Part shown: positions 15,784-17,122 of the stretch, in pieces | Position numbering within the stretch: position 1 is the stretch's first letter | Layout: the number at the start of each line of letters is the position of its first letter | Source: JAWLCQ01 sp041687095 | GTDB lineage: Bacteria > Planctomycetota > Phycisphaerae > SM23-33 | Assembly (NCBI GenBank): GCA_041687095.1 | Contig: JAWLCQ010000094.1 | Location: forward strand, 1 to 17,122 | Length of the DNA: 17,122 nt | Direction: 5' to 3' | The notes under the pieces: generated by a model | Database searches by the model: none | Told to the model about the DNA's origin: nothing | Seen by the model: only the letters and a program-made list of their open reading frames with translations | Program-made: the position numbers and the translations under genes

Positions 15784-16803
15784 ACCATGGCAGCTCCGCC
15801 TTGCGGAAGCAGCTTTGGAGCAGGTCCTGAGTATGCACAAGAGCGCCGAACGTGTCATGCAGCGTATCGTCCAACTCCCGTACGTCGTGCGGGGCATAGT
15901 TGGCCAGCGTATGGCTCTTGGCGTGCGTGAACACGAACTCCGTCGGATTGAGCTTGGGGCTGTAGGCCGGGAAGTCGTGGACCGCAAGCCATGGGAAGTC
16001 CTCCCACAACTCGTCCATCGCGACGCCTCGATGGATCCTGCCCCGGTCATGTACGACCACGATCGGCCCGCGCACGCGATGGACCAGGTCCCGCAGGAAC
16101 TCGGCGTACGACTCCCCGTCCACGTTCGCATTCGGGCAGGTCTGGTACAGCAGGCGGGCGTGGCCGCGGACCGGCGAGCGGCACAGCGCCGCCACCACGC
16201 TCACCTTCTGGCGCGATCGCCCGGCCTGGTACAGCGGCGGCGCCTGGCCACGCGGTGCGAGGGTCGTGCGACGCATCGGCCCGAGTTGAAAGCCGCATTC
16301 ATCTGGGAATACGAGAGTTGCGCCGATACGGAACGCCCCCTTTTGATCGCCGGCCACTGCTGCTGCAGCCATCGCTGGACCTCGGCGCGATTTTGCTCGC
16401 GGGCGATGGGCTGGGGCAGTTGGGGCGTGATGGCTCGCCGACGAAGCCAGTCGTTGAGGTACCGGGGGTTGAACCGGATGCCCATCCGGTCGGCGATGAC
16501 GGTCGCCAGACGCGGAGCGGTCCAGCGGGAGGGCGTGAACCCGAATGCCTGGGGCGGTTGCCGCAGGTATCCCAAGACCTCGCACGCCTGCCGCGGGCTG
16601 AGCTTGGGCGGACGGCCCGGGGAGGCATCGTCCTGCAGCGCCTCCCAATCCCGGGCCCGGACGACCGCCACCCATCGCCGTACGGACCGTACGCTGACGT
16701 CGAGGTACTCGGCAACTGCGGATGCAGCTTCCCCGTCGAGGAAGCGCTACACCGCCAGCCGCCGAACCTCCGGTGAGTGCCTCAGCAAGATTGACTGTGC
16801 CAT
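15782..16803 (-). pseudogene. IS630-family transposase with a nonsense codon and a frameshift (about 340 residues if repaired)
   Basis: From ATG 16803 the frame reads MAQSILLRHSPEVRRLAV, then TAG (16749-16747), then RFLDGEAASAVAEYLDVS: the N-terminal helix-turn-helix of IS630 transposases with one codon, probably Glu or Gln, turned into a stop. The same frame continues through RQACEVLGYLRQPPQAFGF and YLNDWLRRRAITPQLPQP to QQQWPAIK. At an A4G5 run (16344-16336) the coding shifts by -1 into the frame holding the catalytic domain. That domain has Asp in FPDECGF (16303-16301), Asp in VVVHDRG (16048-16046) and Glu in LNPTEFVF (15940-15938), a DD35E triad, and ends FRKAELPW. The frameshift may be programmed, as in some relatives; the TAG more likely inactivates this copy. 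Confidence 0.9.
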
Positions 16804-16823
16804 GCATAAGCATAGATGGCCCA

Positions 16824-16854
16824 AGTAGGGTGACAGTATTTATCTGACGCTCAA
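16824..16854 (-). repeat. Right terminal inverted repeat of the IS630 element
   Basis: 31 bases ending CTGACGCTCAA are the exact reverse complement of 15753-15783. The transposase start codon lies 20 bases inside it, so the transposase promoter probably overlaps this repeat. Confidence 0.95.
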
Positions 16855-16858
16855 TAAC

Positions 16859-17122
16859 CGGGCGCTCGGGGAACGGGCGAGAGGGGGAGAGAAACGGCCT
16901 TGGAGCAGGAGTTCTCGCCTTTGGCGGTTAACGAGTGGGGTGGGAGAGTGGGATTGGGGTGGGGATGGAGCATGCGGAAGTGCTTGGCGCAACTGGCGTT
17001 AGCGGCGGAGGTTCGGCCGGGCGGCGGAACCGTGGGGGCGCTGCGGGTTCAGAAACTCGGCAGCGCCCCAAGCATCATCCTTAGACAATGCAAAAGCATA
17101 TCGCGGTAGGGGCGGGCCGTAA
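16859..17122. other. Non-coding right end of the window
   Basis: No convincing gene is present. A 69-codon frame starting with TTG at 16900 has no domain, no clear ribosome binding site and Gly/Arg-rich composition. The region holds a G-rich tract (16937-16964) and a strong hairpin (17035-17069). Confidence 0.5.
17035..17069. other. Strong stem-loop, possible structured RNA or terminator
   Basis: Perfect 10-bp arms GGGGCGCTGC (17035-17044) and GCAGCGCCCC (17060-17069) enclose 15 bases. These can pair further (G45-C58, G46-T57, G47-C56, T48-A55, T49-A54) after one bulged G, leaving a CAGA loop. No T-tract follows on either strand, so a classic intrinsic terminator is not supported. The inner GGTTCAGAAAC resembles a tRNA T-arm, but no acceptor or other arms were found. 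Confidence 0.55.

Larger units (their letters stand above)
15753..16854 (-). mobile_element. IS630-family insertion sequence, 1102 bp, complete ends
   Basis: The ends are perfect inverted repeats of 31 bp (15753-15783 and 16824-16854), flanked on both sides by a TA dinucleotide (15751-15752 and 16855-16856), the target duplication of the IS630/Tc1/mariner superfamily. Two further bases on each side (GT and AC) are also symmetric, so the empty site reads GTTAAC. The single transposase gene on the minus strand fills the element, its start next to the right repeat and its stop inside the left repeat. The element lies upstream of the lyase operon, without breaking a recognisable gene. Perfect repeats point to a recent insertion, yet the transposase carries two lesions. 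Confidence 0.95.

Noticed and set aside
6573..16749. TAG as a recoded sense codon, because it interrupts both the recombinase and the transposase
   Set aside because: The GH42-like gene, the PrpD-family gene and the transposase itself end in TAG at natural protein ends, and both interrupted genes are mobile-element genes with other damage.
17041..17070. tRNA suggested by a T-arm-like GGTTCAGAAAC
   Set aside because: No acceptor stem, D-arm or anticodon arm can be built around it; the bases are better explained by the long hairpin.
16900..17109. 69-codon open frame at the right end
   Set aside because: TTG start, no ribosome binding site, no domain; it runs through a G-tract and the hairpin.
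1..17122. CRISPR array, rRNA or replication origin
   Set aside because: No regularly spaced repeats, no rRNA-like sequence and no DnaA-box cluster were seen when reading the window.

Overview
The window is GC-rich DNA with strongly G/C-biased third codon positions. It looks like bacterial chromosome with accessory traits. Gene content fits the Planctomycetota or a wider PVC-type lineage: an ActP/YjcH-type transporter pair, a secreted giant GH42-like protein, a XylR-type (LacI-like sensor plus AraC helix-turn-helix) regulator remnant and a secreted HEAT-repeat protein. This is inference from content; no rRNA or other taxonomic marker is present.

Layout. (1) 1-1524, minus strand: a DUF485 membrane protein overlapping a sodium:solute symporter of the acetate-permease type, which runs off the left edge. 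(2) 1892-4039, minus: a complete large-subunit clade II catalase (KatE/HPII type). Upstream of it, divergent, are a palindrome-bearing region and a probable small two-helix membrane protein (4313-4588). (3) 4833-6290, plus: an exported HEAT-repeat protein of unknown function. (4) 6450-6731, minus: a fossil of a serine site-specific recombinase. (5) 6936-11768, plus: an AraC-family regulator, then a 1245-residue exported GH42-like glycosidase. Directly behind its stop codon lies a 5'-truncated XylR-type regulator (to 12447). This looks like a sugar-utilisation locus that kept one regulator and lost most of another. (6) 15531-12555, minus: a two-gene operon of an argininosuccinate-lyase/fumarase-superfamily lyase and an MmgE/PrpD-family protein. 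(7) 15753-16854: a complete IS630-family element with perfect inverted repeats and a TA duplication, but a transposase carrying a nonsense codon and a frameshift. (8) 16859-17122: no convincing gene, but a G-quadruplex-type tract and a strong hairpin.

How the genes work together. The symporter pair would import acetate-like monocarboxylates, and the catalase is a stress enzyme. The AraC regulator probably controls the adjacent glycosidase. The lyase/PrpD pair is the most interesting unit. Both proteins belong to the superfamilies used together for aminopolycarboxylates such as iminodisuccinate (an epimerase of the MmgE/PrpD family and a C-N lyase), and both show changed substrate or active-site motifs. 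A role in C-N or C-O cleavage of a succinyl-type compound is therefore plausible but unproven. No CRISPR array, tRNA or rRNA was seen.
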